Position numbers and translations under genes: made by a program | NCBI GenBank assembly: GCA_902544985.1 | Contig: CACCFV010000007.1 | Location: 1 to 44,260, forward strand | Direction of reading: 5' to 3' | DNA length: 44,260 bases | DNA from: an uncultured Pelagibacteraceae bacterium | Lineage (GTDB): Bacteria > Pseudomonadota > Alphaproteobacteria > Pelagibacterales > Pelagibacteraceae | Shown here: piece after piece, positions 31,358 to 42,219 of the stretch | Numbering within the stretch: position 1 is the first letter of the stretch | How the letters are laid out: each line of letters starts with the position of its first letter | Notes under the pieces: model-generated | The model's input: only the letters and a program-made list of their open reading frames with translations | Told to the model about the DNA's origin: nothing | The model's database searches: none

Positions 31358-34350
31358 GATCTCACTCGCTCACCTTTTGGGTCAACATAATGTGAAGACA
31401 CTATCTCAACTGGAATTACTTTATTTTTAAGAGGTGACATTACGAATAGCTTTTCTCCTATCATATTCTTACCATCTTTTAAAATTGCTAAAGAAAATGG
31501 ATTATCGTGTTCAACACTCCAACATGAAGCTGAAATATAACCTAATTTTGGATTTGGAAGTGGTGCATTTGAATCTTTAACTAAATGAGATCCTTCCGGA
31601 ATACTTGTTTTTTTATCTAATGGGACAACACCAACAATTTTTTGTCTATCTTCAGCTGCAAAAGCTTTTCTTGATAAAGATCTTTTTCCAATAAAATCTT
31701 TCTTTTTGCTAAGAAGTCCCTCAAGAGAATTGTCATAAGGAATAGTTCTTCCATCAAGCTCTGAACCTGCGACATGTCCCATCTCAATTCTTAATGTTGA
31801 AAGTGCTTCCGTTCCATATGGTTGAATTCCAAACTCTTCACCAACTTCTATTATTTTTTCCCACATAAAATATCCATAATCTGACTCAACATTTACTTCG
31901 TATGCAAGTTCACCAGAGAATGAAATTCTAAAAATTTTAGCTTTTACTCCAAACAAATCACCTTCCATATAACCCATAAAAGGAAGTCCTTCATTCGTAA
32001 CATCAGACTTTGGAAAAAGTTTTTTTAATACTTCTCTTGATTTTGGTCCAGCAATTGCTGCTCCCGCCCATTGTTCAGTAGTTGAAACTACATTAACATT
32101 TAACTCTGGCCAAACAAGTTGTAAGTAATATTCTAGATGTGATAGAACATTAGCAGCTTGAGCAGTTGTTGTAGTCATATGGTAATGATTTTCTGATATT
32201 CTTGTTGTTGTTCCATCATCCATAACAATTCCATCTTCTCTCAACATCACACCATATCGTGCTTTGCCGACCGGTAATTTTAACCATGCATTTGTATAAA
32301 CTCTATTTAGAAGCTCTGCTGCATCTGGTCCTTTAATATCAATTTTACCTAAAGTGGTAACGTCACAAACACCAACATTAGTTCTTACATTTTTAGCCTC
32401 TCTTTTTGATGCCTCAAATAAATTTTCATCACCACGTTTATAATATCTTGGTCTTAACCATACACCTGCATCAACAAAGACTGCATTATTTTTTTCATGC
32501 CATGAATGCATTGGAGATTTTCTTGTTGGTTTTGAATGTTTTCCTACTTCCCTTCCAACAATTGCTCCAATAGAAACTGGTGAGTAGGGTGGTCTAAAGG
32601 TTGTATGCCCAACTGCTGGTACAACTTTATTTTCAATTTTCGACACTAGTTGTAAACCATTAAGATTGCTTGTCTTACCTTGGTCAGTAGCCATACCAAG
32701 TGTAGTATATCTTTTTACATGTTCAATAGATCTATACCCTTCTTTAAGAGCTATCTCTATATCAGAAACTGCAACATCATTTTGAAAATCTAAAAACCGT
32801 TTGTAATTTTTTCCCTTTGGTAACGGTACGCACCAAAATTTATCATGTGCTGTAGATTTTTTTTCTACAACATTAGGAAAGGAAACCTTGATATCATTAT
32901 TAGTAATTTCTTTTGAAATTTGATTTCCTTTTTCAAAGGAGTCTTTTAAAGTCTCTTCCAAAGTGTAAATCCCATTTGCAGCCCCTAAAGTTTTTTCATT
33001 TTGTTTAGATACACCAGGGACAAATGCATCAATTTCCTCTTTAAATTTTGTTTTATTTCCTGATTGTGATGCCAAATGAATTGTAGGAGTCCAAAAACCA
33101 GAAACACAAATGCAATCACATTTTATATTTTCAACTGATCCAAGTTCTTCTTTATCATCTGAAATTTTAGCTATGTCAGCTGATTTTACCTTTTTATATC
33201 CTTGAGCAGCTACGACCACATATGAATTTTTTATATTAATATTCATATTTTTTGCTTCTTCAATAATTTCTGATTGAGGTTCTTTTCTTGTATCTAAGAT
33301 TATAGGATCTATGCCGTTCTTTTTAAATTCAATTGCTGTTTCATAACCGCTGTCATTATTTGTAAAAACAAGAGGCTTTTTTCCAACTAATACCCCATAC
33401 ACTTTCATGTATTCCTTAGCAGCTGAAGACAAAATTACTCCTGGTGTATCATTATTACCAAATACAATGGGTCTCTCTATAGATCCAGATGAGATTAATA
33501 CTTCCTTTGCTCTAATATACCAAAGTCTCTGCTTTGGATGAAATTTTTTTGTTTTAGGTAAATGATCACTTAGTCTTTCAGACATTACTAACATATTATG
33601 ATCATAATAACCAAAAACTTGAGATCTATTTTTTACAGTGACATTAGGCATTTCTTTGAGCTCTGAAATAATACTATCTGCCCACTCTTTACCTGATTGA
33701 TTCCCAATATTTACTTCGCTTGTTAATAAAGTTCCTCCAAATCTTGATTTATCCTCAGCCAGAATAACTTTGGCTCCATTTTTTGCAGCTGAATAAGCGC
33801 TTGCTAATCCAGATGGGCCTGAGCCTGTGATTAACAAATCGCAGTATTCATATTTATGTTCATATCTTTCTTTATCATGTTTGATTGATGCAGTTCCAAA
33901 TCCTGCTGCTCTTCTTATAAATGGTTCATAAATTTTAAACCAAAAACTTTTTGGCCACATAAAAGTTTTATAATAAAATCCAGCTGGTAGAAATATTCTT
34001 AAAAAGTTGTTTATAGCTCCAATATCAAAGTTTACACTAGGCCAACAATTTACACTTTTTGCCTCGAGACCCTCAAAAAGCTCTTGTTCTGTAGCTTTAA
34101 CATTGGGATCTGTTTCACCATTTCTATATAATTGAACAATTGCATAAGGTTCATCAACACCTGCTCCAAAAAAGCCCCTCGGCCTGTGATACTTAAAACT
34201 TCTTCCGACTAAATGAACTCCATTTGCTATCAATGCTGATGCAAGAGTATCTCCTTCATAACCAAAATAATTTCTACCGTTGAATTTAAAAGAAATTTTT
34301 TTATCTCTATTTATTAATCCACCACTTTCTAATCTAAAACTTTGTGTCAT
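31354..34350 (-). CDS. soxA: Sarcosine oxidase alpha subunit
   Basis: A 998-residue subunit. The N-terminus has a ferredoxin-like fold domain (YEGDTLASALIANGVHLVGRSFKYHRPRG). The nucleotide-binding loop LLITGSGPSGLASAYSAAKNGAKVILAED is near residue 170-200. A GcvT-like folate-binding half follows from about residue 600, with GVCDVTTLGKIDIKGPDAAELLNRV and GELAYEV. It forms the core of the heterotetramer, binding NAD and part of the flavin system and transferring the methyl carbon to THF. It shares one base with soxD and overlaps soxG by 4 bp. Confidence 0.95.
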   Translation of the reverse strand: MTQSFRLESGGLINRDKKISFKFNGRNYFGYEGDTLASALIANGVHLVGRSFKYHRPRGFFGAGVDEPYAIVQLYRNGETDPNVKATEQELFEGLEAKSVNCWPSVNFDIGAINNFLRIFLPAGFYYKTFMWPKSFWFKIYEPFIRRAAGFGTASIKHDKERYEHKYEYCDLLITGSGPSGLASAYSAAKNGAKVILAEDKSRFGGTLLTSEVNIGNQSGKEWADSIISELKEMPNVTVKNRSQVFGYYDHNMLVMSERLSDHLPKTKKFHPKQRLWYIRAKEVLISSGSIERPIVFGNNDTPGVILSSAAKEYMKVYGVLVGKKPLVFTNNDSGYETAIEFKKNGIDPIILDTRKEPQSEIIEEAKNMNINIKNSYVVVAAQGYKKVKSADIAKISDDKEELGSVENIKCDCICVSGFWTPTIHLASQSGNKTKFKEEIDAFVPGVSKQNEKTLGAANGIYTLEETLKDSFEKGNQISKEITNNDIKVSFPNVVEKKSTAHDKFWCVPLPKGKNYKRFLDFQNDVAVSDIEIALKEGYRSIEHVKRYTTLGMATDQGKTSNLNGLQLVSKIENKVVPAVGHTTFRPPYSPVSIGAIVGREVGKHSKPTRKSPMHSWHEKNNAVFVDAGVWLRPRYYKRGDENLFEASKREAKNVRTNVGVCDVTTLGKIDIKGPDAAELLNRVYTNAWLKLPVGKARYGVMLREDGIVMDDGTTTRISENHYHMTTTTAQAANVLSHLEYYLQLVWPELNVNVVSTTEQWAGAAIAGPKSREVLKKLFPKSDVTNEGLPFMGYMEGDLFGVKAKIFRISFSGELAYEVNVESDYGYFMWEKIIEVGEEFGIQPYGTEALSTLRIEMGHVAGSELDGRTIPYDNSLEGLLSKKKDFIGKRSLSRKAFAAEDRQKIVGVVPLDKKTSIPEGSHLVKDSNAPLPNPKLGYISASCWSVEHDNPFSLAILKDGKNMIGEKLFVMSPLKNKVIPVEIVSSHYVDPKGERVRS

Positions 34351-34619
34351 TATGAAATATCTTCGTTTGCTTTAAGAGTTTTAAAAATTTCGTGGGTAGA
34401 TGTATCTCGTTGAACTTTAATCCATTGTCTGCAGCCTGACAAATGTTGCCATAATTCCCAATGCTTTCCTCTTAGACTTTTTCTATTGTAAACAAAATTA
34501 TCCCAATCTTGATCAGATATTTCTTTACCTAATTCTGGTCGTTTAACAGTTGCATCACCACCATATGAAAATTCATTCTGTGATCTCATTCCACAGTGTG
34601 GACATTTAATATGGAGCAT
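34350..34619 (-). CDS. soxD: Sarcosine oxidase delta subunit
   Basis: An 89-residue SoxD. The predicted zinc ligands are C6, C9, H59 and C63: CPHCGMRSQNEFSYGG at the N-terminus and WELWQHLSGCRQW further on. It is the small zinc-binding subunit of heterotetrameric sarcosine oxidase. It abuts soxB with no gap and overlaps soxA by one base. Order soxB-soxD-soxA-soxG is the classic one. Confidence 0.93.
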   Translation of the reverse strand: MLHIKCPHCGMRSQNEFSYGGDATVKRPELGKEISDQDWDNFVYNRKSLRGKHWELWQHLSGCRQWIKVQRDTSTHEIFKTLKANEDIS

Positions 34620-35876
34620 TTACGAAATCCAGGTTTTGGTACCAAGTCCCTTTTCGTCAAGTAAGTGACCAGTATTAAATCTATTTAAACTATAGCCAGC
34701 ATTTAATTCATGAACTCTATCTTGCGCGATCGTATGTGCAAATGTCCAACCAGATGCAGGTGTTGCTTTAAATCCACCATAGCACCAACCACAATTTAAA
34801 TACAAACCTTCAATATGGGTTTTGTCTATTATTGGTGAGCCGTCCATAGACATATCCATTATTCCACCCCAAGTTCTAAGCATTTTTAATTTACTTAGGA
34901 AAGGCATCATTGCAATCCCTTCAGTTAAAACATGTTGAAGAGTTGGAAGATTACCTCTTTGTGCATAACTATTGTAGCCATCAAGATCACCACCCATAAC
35001 CATTTCACCTTTGTCAGACTGGCTTATATAAAAATGTCCAGCACCAAAAGTAACTACTTTATCTAAAATTGGTTTTACTGGCTCAGATACACATGCTTGT
35101 AGAAGATGAGTCTCAATTGGCAATGTCATATTTAATTTTTCAGCTAAAATATTTGTACTACCTGCAACACATAATCCAATTTTTTTTGCTTTAATGTCTC
35201 CACGAGAAGTTCTCACTCCATTAATTTTTCCTGCAGACACATCAAATCCAATTACTTCACAATTTTGAATTATGTCTACACCCATATCGTCTGCCTGACG
35301 TGCATAACCCCAAGCTACAGCATCGTGTCTAGCTGTTCCAGCACTAGGCTGCATTAATCCACCAAAGATTGGAAATCGTACATTCTCAGAAAAATCAGCC
35401 ATAGGAATAATTTCTCTCACTTCTTCCCTATTTAAGAGAACTGCATCGATACCGTTTAATCTCATTGAGTTTCCTCTTCGAGCATAAGTATTCATTTGTG
35501 CATCTGAGTGAGCAAGATTTATTATTCCTCTTGGAGAAAACATCACATTGTAATTCAAATCTTGACTCATTCTTCTCCAAAGATCCATTCCAAATTCGCT
35601 GAATAATGCATTGTCATCATGCATATAATTTGATCTAATTATTGTAGTGTTTCGACCAACATTACCTCCACCGATCCAACCTTTTTCTATTATAGCAACA
35701 TTGGTAATATTATGTTCTTTAGCTAGATAATATGCTGTTGCTAAACCATGCCCGCCACCACCGATAATAACAACATCATACTCTTTCTTAGGAGTTGGGT
35801 CTTTCCAAGCTAAGTCCCAATTTTCGTGATTTGAAAGGGCATTTTTAACAAGACTAAAAACTGAATATTTTTGCAT
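34620..35876 (-). CDS. soxB: Sarcosine oxidase beta subunit
   Basis: A 418-residue SoxB. The FAD loop DVVIIGGGGHGLATAYYLAKEH is near residue 34, and the segment IEKGWIGGGNVGRNTTIIRSNY carries the conserved glycine-rich flavin region. It is the catalytic flavoprotein subunit, which also binds FMN covalently in the characterised enzymes. It starts the soxBDAG operon and is divergent from fhs across 126 bp. Products are glycine, methylene-THF and hydrogen peroxide. Confidence 0.95.
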   Translation of the reverse strand: MQKYSVFSLVKNALSNHENWDLAWKDPTPKKEYDVVIIGGGGHGLATAYYLAKEHNITNVAIIEKGWIGGGNVGRNTTIIRSNYMHDDNALFSEFGMDLWRRMSQDLNYNVMFSPRGIINLAHSDAQMNTYARRGNSMRLNGIDAVLLNREEVREIIPMADFSENVRFPIFGGLMQPSAGTARHDAVAWGYARQADDMGVDIIQNCEVIGFDVSAGKINGVRTSRGDIKAKKIGLCVAGSTNILAEKLNMTLPIETHLLQACVSEPVKPILDKVVTFGAGHFYISQSDKGEMVMGGDLDGYNSYAQRGNLPTLQHVLTEGIAMMPFLSKLKMLRTWGGIMDMSMDGSPIIDKTHIEGLYLNCGWCYGGFKATPASGWTFAHTIAQDRVHELNAGYSLNRFNTGHLLDEKGLGTKTWIS

Positions 35877-36002
35877 GACTAAATTTTATAATAATGAGTA
35901 TAAATAGTTCATATTTTTTTTATATATAATTTTTAGATATTTCCAAAGGCTTTAAAAAGAGATACTAATCGACCAGTTTTTTATTATTTTATATAAAATT
36001 CA

Positions 36003-37688
36003 ATGAGCGACATAAAATCAGACATTCAAATTGCTCGTGAAGCAAAAATGCTTCCGATAAAGGAAATCTTAGCGAAAGTAAATGTTCCAGACGAAAGTTC
36101 AGCTTTTAGCCCGATGGGCAGACATATTGCAAAAATAAACTTGGAATACTTAGATACATTAAAAGATAAGCCAGAGGGTAAATTAATTTTAGTTACGGCA
36201 ATAACTCCAACTCCAGCTGGAGAAGGTAAAACAACCACTTCCGTCGGATTAAACGATGGGCTAAATAAAATTGGAAAAAAATCTATTGTATGCTTAAGGG
36301 AACCAAGTCTGGGTCCGTCTTTTGGAATGAAAGGTGGCGCTGCAGGAGGTGGATATGCACAAGTGGTCCCTATGGAACAAATTAATCTTCACTTCACTGG
36401 AGATTTTCATGCAATAACATCCGCTCATAATCTTTTGTCAGCATTAATTGATAATCATATCTACTGGGGAAATAAATTAAATATAGATGTTAGAAGAGTC
36501 GTTTGGAAAAGAGTTATGGATATGAACGACAGAGCATTAAGATCAATAAATATTAATCTTGGTGGTGTTGCTAATGGTTTTCCAAGAGAAGATGGTTTTG
36601 ATATTACGGTTGCTTCTGAGATAATGGCTATCTTTTGTCTTGCTAATAATCTTGAGGATTTAGAAAATAGGATTGGAAATATTACAGTAGCATACACTCG
36701 AGAAAAAAAACCGATTTATGCTAAAGATTTAAATGCTCATGGACCAATGACTGTTTTGCTAAAAGAAGCAATCAGACCCAATATTACACAAACATTGGAA
36801 AATAATCCTGCAATAATTCACGGTGGACCGTTCGCAAATATTGCACATGGATGTAATTCAGTAATTGCAACTAAAGCTGGATTAAAACTTGCTGACTATG
36901 TTGTAACTGAAGCAGGTTTCGGTGCAGATTTAGGAGCTGAAAAATTTTTAGATATTAAATGTAGAAAATCAAATTTAAAACCAAGTTGCGTTGTTATAGT
37001 TGCAACTATAAGAGCTTTAAAGATGCATGGTGGTGTTGCAAAAGATGATTTAAAAAATGAAAATGTTGATGCACTTAAGAAAGGATTGATAAACCTTGAA
37101 AGACATATTGAAAACGTAAAAAAATTTGGTTTACCAGTGGCTGTAGCCATAAATCACTTTATAAAAGACACAGATAAAGAGGTAAATGCTTTAGTTGAGT
37201 TCTGTAAAAAGCTAGGAGTAAATGCTAGTATTTGTAAGCACTGGGCTGATGGTGGTGAAGGAACAAAAGATTTAGCTAAACATGTAATAGATTTATGTGA
37301 GAAAAGTGCAGCTAAATTTAAATTTTTATATGAAAGCAAAACTCCCCTTTTCAAAAAGATAGAAACTATAGCAAAAGAGATTTATAGAGCAGATGAAGTT
37401 ATCGCAGATACAAAGATAAGAGATCAATTAAAAAACTTTGAAGATGCTGGATATGGTGAATTACCTATATGTGTTGCGAAAACTCAATATAGTTTTTCTA
37501 CAGATCCAAGTCTAAAAGGTGCTCCGACAGGTCATTCTTTGCCAATTAGGGAGATTAGGCTTTCATCAGGTGCAGAATTTATTGTTGTTGTTTGTGGAGC
37601 AATCATGACAATGCCGGGACTTCCAAGAGTACCCGCAGCGGACTCTATTAAGCTTAATAAAGATGGTGATATAGAAGGTCTATTTTAA
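36003..37688 (+). CDS. fhs: Formate-tetrahydrofolate ligase
   Basis: A 561-residue Fhs with the P-loop-like [10 protein letters not shown] at residues 70-79, [24 protein letters not shown] and [18 protein letters not shown]. It makes 10-formyl-THF from formate, THF and ATP, or runs in reverse to release formate and ATP from oxidised methyl groups. It is divergent from the sarcosine oxidase operon, which supplies methylene-THF. The upstream 126 bp has no riboswitch I recognise. It overlaps gpsA by 4 bp at the 3' ends. Confidence 0.96.
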   Translation: MSDIKSDIQIAREAKMLPIKEILAKVNVPDESSAFSPMGRHIAKINLEYLDTLKDKPEGKLILVTAITPTPAGEGKTTTSVGLNDGLNKIGKKSIVCLREPSLGPSFGMKGGAAGGGYAQVVPMEQINLHFTGDFHAITSAHNLLSALIDNHIYWGNKLNIDVRRVVWKRVMDMNDRALRSININLGGVANGFPREDGFDITVASEIMAIFCLANNLEDLENRIGNITVAYTREKKPIYAKDLNAHGPMTVLLKEAIRPNITQTLENNPAIIHGGPFANIAHGCNSVIATKAGLKLADYVVTEAGFGADLGAEKFLDIKCRKSNLKPSCVVIVATIRALKMHGGVAKDDLKNENVDALKKGLINLERHIENVKKFGLPVAVAINHFIKDTDKEVNALVEFCKKLGVNASICKHWADGGEGTKDLAKHVIDLCEKSAAKFKFLYESKTPLFKKIETIAKEIYRADEVIADTKIRDQLKNFEDAGYGELPICVAKTQYSFSTDPSLKGAPTGHSLPIREIRLSSGAEFIVVVCGAIMTMPGLPRVPAADSIKLNKDGDIEGLF

Positions 37689-38647
37689 ACTTTTATTTTT
37701 AGTTTTTTATTCTCTTTAATTGTTTTAAGTAAATTAATCATCAATGGAATTTTCCTCTTATCAATTTTTTTTAAAATAAATGGTGCAATTTCTTTTGCAA
37801 GTTCTTCACCTTCAACAGTTTCTTTGGGCATAAATCTTTTTTTTGCAGTTTTAAATGTAAATCCTTTTCCTAAAAAGCCACCCATCTTACTATTTCTTCC
37901 ACCTGTAGCACTAACATATAAGTCACCTACCCCAGCAAGCCCAAAAATAGTTTCATCTTTACCTTTGAAATATTTGTTTAAGTATCTCATTTCAAGGATT
38001 GCCTTTTGAAATAAATTTGATGAAGAATTAAGGCTTTGACCAGCTCCAATTATCATTGAATATATATTCTTTATTGCTGAACACACTTCTACTCCAACCA
38101 CATCTTTTGAGTATTCTGTTAAATAATATTTTGTAGAGATTTTTCTTCCAATAGATTTTGCAATTTTAATATTCTTGTTTGCTATAATTACACTAGTTTG
38201 ATTTTTTCTGGCTAATTCCTTTGCCAAACAAGGCCCTTTTAGGACTGAAATATTTTTTAAATTATAGTTTTTTTGAAGCTGATCTGAAATTGTTAAAATC
38301 TTATTCTTTTTTTTTTCAAATTTTAATCCTTTAGTCAAAACCAAAATTGGAGTTTTAACCTTTAAATCTTTTAATTCTTTGCCAATAAAGTCAATACCTG
38401 GAAGACTTAAGGCTATTACTATCAAGTCAAAATTTTCTTTTAATAAATTTTTGGAAAATTTTCTAAATCGTAATTGTTTTGGTAATTTTATCTTAAGAGC
38501 AGAATGAAATTTTTTTTTTGAGGATAAGTCTTTAATGAACCTTTTGCTATAAGGTTCACTAATTGTCACATTATTTTTATTTTCTAAACTTGGGATTGTA
38601 AATGCAGAGCCCATTGCGCCTCCGCCGATAACTAAAATATTTTTCAT
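37685..38647 (-). CDS. gpsA: Glycerol-3-phosphate dehydrogenase, divergent GpsA-like
   Basis: A 320-residue NAD(P)-dependent dehydrogenase-like protein. The nucleotide loop is GGGAMGSA (residues 8-15), with [31 protein letters not shown] (the catalytic lysine region) and [21 protein letters not shown], the GpsA pattern. It should make glycerol-3-phosphate from dihydroxyacetone phosphate for phospholipids. The sequence is unusually lysine-rich and diverged from classic GpsA, and it is encoded alone between fhs and tmm. A different 2-ketose/aldonate substrate is possible but less likely. Confidence 0.8.
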   Translation of the reverse strand: MKNILVIGGGAMGSAFTIPSLENKNNVTISEPYSKRFIKDLSSKKKFHSALKIKLPKQLRFRKFSKNLLKENFDLIVIALSLPGIDFIGKELKDLKVKTPILVLTKGLKFEKKKNKILTISDQLQKNYNLKNISVLKGPCLAKELARKNQTSVIIANKNIKIAKSIGRKISTKYYLTEYSKDVVGVEVCSAIKNIYSMIIGAGQSLNSSSNLFQKAILEMRYLNKYFKGKDETIFGLAGVGDLYVSATGGRNSKMGGFLGKGFTFKTAKKRFMPKETVEGEELAKEIAPFILKKIDKRKIPLMINLLKTIKENKKLKIKV

Positions 38648-38650
38648 AAC

Positions 38651-38710
38651 AAATAATTATTTTATTGTAATTGTCATCATTTTGTTAGTAAAATACATAA
38701 ATAATTATTT
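38651..38710. repeat. Two copies of a 12-bp palindrome between gpsA and tmm
   Basis: AAATAATTATTT occurs at 38651-38662 and again at 38699-38710, 48 bp apart, in the 76-bp divergent promoter region. Each copy is its own reverse complement. They may be paired operator half-sites for tmm or gpsA. In such AT-rich sequence chance is possible. Confidence 0.35.
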
Positions 38711-38723
38711 AATTTGTAGATAA

Positions 38724-40055
38724 ATGAAAAAAGTAGCTATTATTGGTGCAGGGCCTTGTGGACTATCAATGTTACGGTCTTTTGAATTAGCAGAAAAAAA
38801 TGGTGAAAAAATCCCTGAAGTTGTTTGTTTTGAAAAACAAGATAATTGGGGAGGTTTGTGGAATTACAGTTGGCGAACAGGATCTGATCAATACGGAGAC
38901 CCTGTACCTAACAGCATGTATAGATATCTTTGGTCAAATGGACCAAAAGAGTGTTTAGAGTTTGCAGATTATTCCTTTGATGAGCACTTTGGAAAGCCAA
39001 TACCATCTTTCCCACCTAGAGAAGTTTTATATGATTATATTGTTGGAAGAGTAAGCAAGGGGAATTTAAAAAATAAGATAAAATTTAATACTAGAGTTAT
39101 TAATACTATTTTTAAAAATGACAAATTTGAGCTTAGTTATCAAGATAAAGTTAATAATAAAGTATTAAAAGATAATTTTGATTTTGTTGTTGTATCAACA
39201 GGTCACTTTTCAGTTCCATTTATTCCAGAATACAAAGGAATGGATACATTTCCTGGAAGAATAATGCATTCTCATGATTTTAGAGATGCAGAAGAGTTTA
39301 GAAATAAAAATGTAATAGTGCTAGGTAGTAGTTATTCTGCAGAAGACATCGCACTTCAGTGCAATAAATACGGAGCTAAAAGTGTTACTATTGGTTATCG
39401 ACATAACCCGATGGGATTTAAATGGCCTAATGGAATGAAAGAGGTTCATTATCTTGACAAATTGGTAGGAAAAAAAGCAATCTTTAAAGATGGCACTGAA
39501 CAAGAGGCTGACGTTGTAATTTTATGCACTGGTTACCTTCATCATTTTCCATTTTTAGAAGAAAATTTACAATTAAAAACTAGAAACAGACTTTATCCGC
39601 CAAAATTATATAAAGGAGTAGTTTGGCAAGATAATCACAAACTTTTATATCTTGGCATGCAAGATCAATTCCATACGTTTAACATGTTTGATTGCCAGGC
39701 TTGGTACGCAAGAGATGTTATTATGAATAAGATCAAAATCCCTAGTAATGGTGATGTTGAAAAAGATATTAATAAATGGGTCGCAATGGAAGAAAAGCTA
39801 GAAAACCCAGATCAAATGATTGATTTTCAAACTGAATATACAAAAGAAATTCATGAAATGTCTGATTATCCAAAAATTGATTTTGAGTTAATAAGAAAAC
39901 ATTTTAAAGAATGGGAACATCATAAAGTTGAAGATATTTCAACTTACAGAAATAAATCTTTTTCATCTCCAGTGACTGGTTCAGTTGCTCCTATTCACCA
40001 CACACCATGGGCATCAGCTATGGATGATTCATCAAAAACTTTTTTAGATAAATAA
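38724..40055 (+). CDS. tmm: Trimethylamine monooxygenase (flavin-containing)
   Basis: A 443-residue flavin monooxygenase. It has the FAD loop GAGPCG at 8-13, the conserved NWGGLWNYSWRTG and SNGPKECLEFADYSFDEHF, the FMO-type GHFSVP at 160-165 and the NADPH loop GSSYSAED at 201-208. It ends in the VAPIHHTPW region typical of Tmm. It oxidises trimethylamine to trimethylamine N-oxide with NADPH and oxygen, as shown for SAR11 and roseobacter homologues. It converges with a betaine/TMAO-type transporter. No Tdm (TMAO demethylase) gene is in the window. Confidence 0.92.
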   Translation: MKKVAIIGAGPCGLSMLRSFELAEKNGEKIPEVVCFEKQDNWGGLWNYSWRTGSDQYGDPVPNSMYRYLWSNGPKECLEFADYSFDEHFGKPIPSFPPREVLYDYIVGRVSKGNLKNKIKFNTRVINTIFKNDKFELSYQDKVNNKVLKDNFDFVVVSTGHFSVPFIPEYKGMDTFPGRIMHSHDFRDAEEFRNKNVIVLGSSYSAEDIALQCNKYGAKSVTIGYRHNPMGFKWPNGMKEVHYLDKLVGKKAIFKDGTEQEADVVILCTGYLHHFPFLEENLQLKTRNRLYPPKLYKGVVWQDNHKLLYLGMQDQFHTFNMFDCQAWYARDVIMNKIKIPSNGDVEKDINKWVAMEEKLENPDQMIDFQTEYTKEIHEMSDYPKIDFELIRKHFKEWEHHKVEDISTYRNKSFSSPVTGSVAPIHHTPWASAMDDSSKTFLDK

Positions 40056-40062
40056 TCTTAGA

Positions 40063-42216
40063 TTAATCAATACCTAGGTGTTTTTTTCTTTTTTGGACAT
40101 AGGCTCTAATTAAATTATCAAATATTAAAGCTATGAAAGCCACACAAATACCAAGTGTTAATCCAATTCCAGCACCTTTTTTATCTGATAATGCTTTTAA
40201 TATATATTGACCTAAATCCTCTGTTCCAATAAATGCCCCGATAATTACCATGAATAAAGCAAAAACAATTGTTTGATTTATACCAAGCATCATGTGCGGG
40301 AATGCCAAAGGAAATTCAATTTTAGTCAATCTTTGAAACTTATTTACACCCGACATAGTTGCTGCATCGTGCAGACCAGCTGGAACACTTCTAAGCCCTT
40401 CAATCGTATATCTTGTAGCGGGTATTGTTGCATAAACTATAACCGCAATAAGTACAGATGTGTCGGTAATACCAAATAGCATCATCACTGGAATTAAATA
40501 TACAAAAGATGGGAATGTTTGAAAAATATCACAAACACCCAACATAAAGTTTGCTGAATGTTTATTTTGAAAACATAGAGTTCCTACTGTAAATCCAATG
40601 ATACAAGAAACTATAACTCCAAAAGTTGCCATATATGCTGTGACTAAAGCTCTATCCCACCAAGGGCTGAATGCAATAAAAAGTGTCAAAGCACAAACTA
40701 CCAATGCTGAACGTAAGCCACCAATTAAATATCCTGCACCAACAACTAAAACTATCGTAGCGATTGCAGGCATTCTTAAATACAATGCTCTCATTGGCTG
40801 AAGTACATCTTGTATCAACCATGTATTGAACGCTTTAATATAAACAAAGAAAGTCTCAAAAATCCAATCTACTCCTTTGTTCCAAAAATCAGCAGTTGAT
40901 ATTCCTTTGTTATGTGGAATTTCAAATAAATAATTAAAAGTATCTTTGAATAAAAAAGTTCCAATGTAAGCTAATATTATTCCAACAACAAATATAACCC
41001 CAAAAAATAAAAGATTTTTGTTTCTTTGATAGAAGGTAAGATTACCAAAATAGTCTGTTTGTTTATTTGCCCAAGCTAAAGACATTTTATCTAAAAGAAT
41101 TGCAATTAAACTGATACATAAGCCCGCCTCTAAAGCTAATCCAATATTTAATTGGTTTAGAGCTAACAATAAATTAAACCCTAAACCTTTCGCTCCAATA
41201 AATGCAGAGATAACTGCCATTGAAAAACACACCATGATGACTTGATTAACTCCAATTAAAATATCTCTCCTAGCAGTTGGAATTAATACTTTAAACATTA
41301 ATTGAAAATTATTACATCCGCTCATCCTTCCAGCTTCAATAACTTCTGGAGGCACTGCTCTTAGACCTAAAAGAGTTAATAATATCATCGGTGGTATTGC
41401 TACAACCATAGTAATAATTACAGCAGCATGGTCACCTACTCCAAAAAGAACTAATGCTGGAACCAATACAGCATATTGTGGCATCGTTTGCATCACTAGC
41501 AATATTGGATATAAAGCTTTTTCTACACGTTTACTTTTAAAAGCTGCTATTCCTAATCCAAGTCCAAAAATAAAAGATAAAGGAGCAGCGACTAATATAA
41601 ATGAAAGAGTTTGCATGGAAGGTTTCCATTGACCAAACACGGAAATGTAAACCATGGTTAAACCTGCAAACAAAGCTAGACCTTTACCGCTTAACTTATA
41701 AGAAAGTAATGCTGCACCTGCTGCAACAATAGTCCAAGGTAATCCTGGTAATTCAGCCCATGGGTTTTTATCTATCCAATCCCAACTGGTGAAGGCAACA
41801 ATTGTTTCGAGACCTCCCAGTAAAATCTCTCTTATTAATTCTATTAAAAAAGTCATAAAGGCAGTCAAATTTCTACTAATTTGTAAAACTATAGGTCGAC
41901 TTTTAAATTCTTGAGTATCTTCATTCCAAACTTCAATTGGCATCCATTCGTTCATTAAGAAAAACAATGAGTCATTAATCCAGATGGGCAACCATCCAAG
42001 CAATGGAGGTAATCTCCAAAAGACATCAAAAGCGTAATATCTTACCTCTTTACCTAAAAATACATAACTACTTTGATTAGGATCTTTGACAAATTCTGCT
42101 TGTCCCCTAATAAACTTATATGTTTCAGGAACATCAATCGCGAAGCATAAAGCAAAAAATACAATTAATAAAAATAACCACTGAAAAGTTTTAGGATATT
42201 TCTTTAAAAATTCCAT
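40063..42216 (-). CDS. tmoW: Quaternary amine/TMAO-type ABC transporter permease, double domain
   Basis: A 717-residue protein with two BPD_transp_1 domains, each followed by an EAA-type loop: EAGRMSGCNNFQLMFKVLIPTA near residue 291 and DAATMSGVNKFQRLTKIEFPLAFP near 630. It has many hydrophobic helices. This fused ProW/OpuAB arrangement fits the glycine betaine/TMAO family. The gene next to it encodes the ATPase, and tmm converges 8 bp away. The gene symbol rests on that context. The substrate could be glycine betaine, choline or TMAO; the binding protein is not in the window. Confidence 0.8.
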   Translation of the reverse strand: MEFLKKYPKTFQWLFLLIVFFALCFAIDVPETYKFIRGQAEFVKDPNQSSYVFLGKEVRYYAFDVFWRLPPLLGWLPIWINDSLFFLMNEWMPIEVWNEDTQEFKSRPIVLQISRNLTAFMTFLIELIREILLGGLETIVAFTSWDWIDKNPWAELPGLPWTIVAAGAALLSYKLSGKGLALFAGLTMVYISVFGQWKPSMQTLSFILVAAPLSFIFGLGLGIAAFKSKRVEKALYPILLVMQTMPQYAVLVPALVLFGVGDHAAVIITMVVAIPPMILLTLLGLRAVPPEVIEAGRMSGCNNFQLMFKVLIPTARRDILIGVNQVIMVCFSMAVISAFIGAKGLGFNLLLALNQLNIGLALEAGLCISLIAILLDKMSLAWANKQTDYFGNLTFYQRNKNLLFFGVIFVVGIILAYIGTFLFKDTFNYLFEIPHNKGISTADFWNKGVDWIFETFFVYIKAFNTWLIQDVLQPMRALYLRMPAIATIVLVVGAGYLIGGLRSALVVCALTLFIAFSPWWDRALVTAYMATFGVIVSCIIGFTVGTLCFQNKHSANFMLGVCDIFQTFPSFVYLIPVMMLFGITDTSVLIAVIVYATIPATRYTIEGLRSVPAGLHDAATMSGVNKFQRLTKIEFPLAFPHMMLGINQTIVFALFMVIIGAFIGTEDLGQYILKALSDKKGAGIGLTLGICVAFIALIFDNLIRAYVQKRKKHLGID

Positions 42217-42219
42217 AAT

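Noticed and set aside
35877..36002. Possible SAM-II/SAM-V or folate riboswitch before fhs
   Set aside because: I looked for the known pseudoknot core and could not match it. The 126-bp region is plain AT-rich promoter DNA as far as I can tell.
40056..40062. Terminator between tmm and the transporter
   Set aside because: The genes converge across 7 bp and no stable hairpin with a U-tract is visible.
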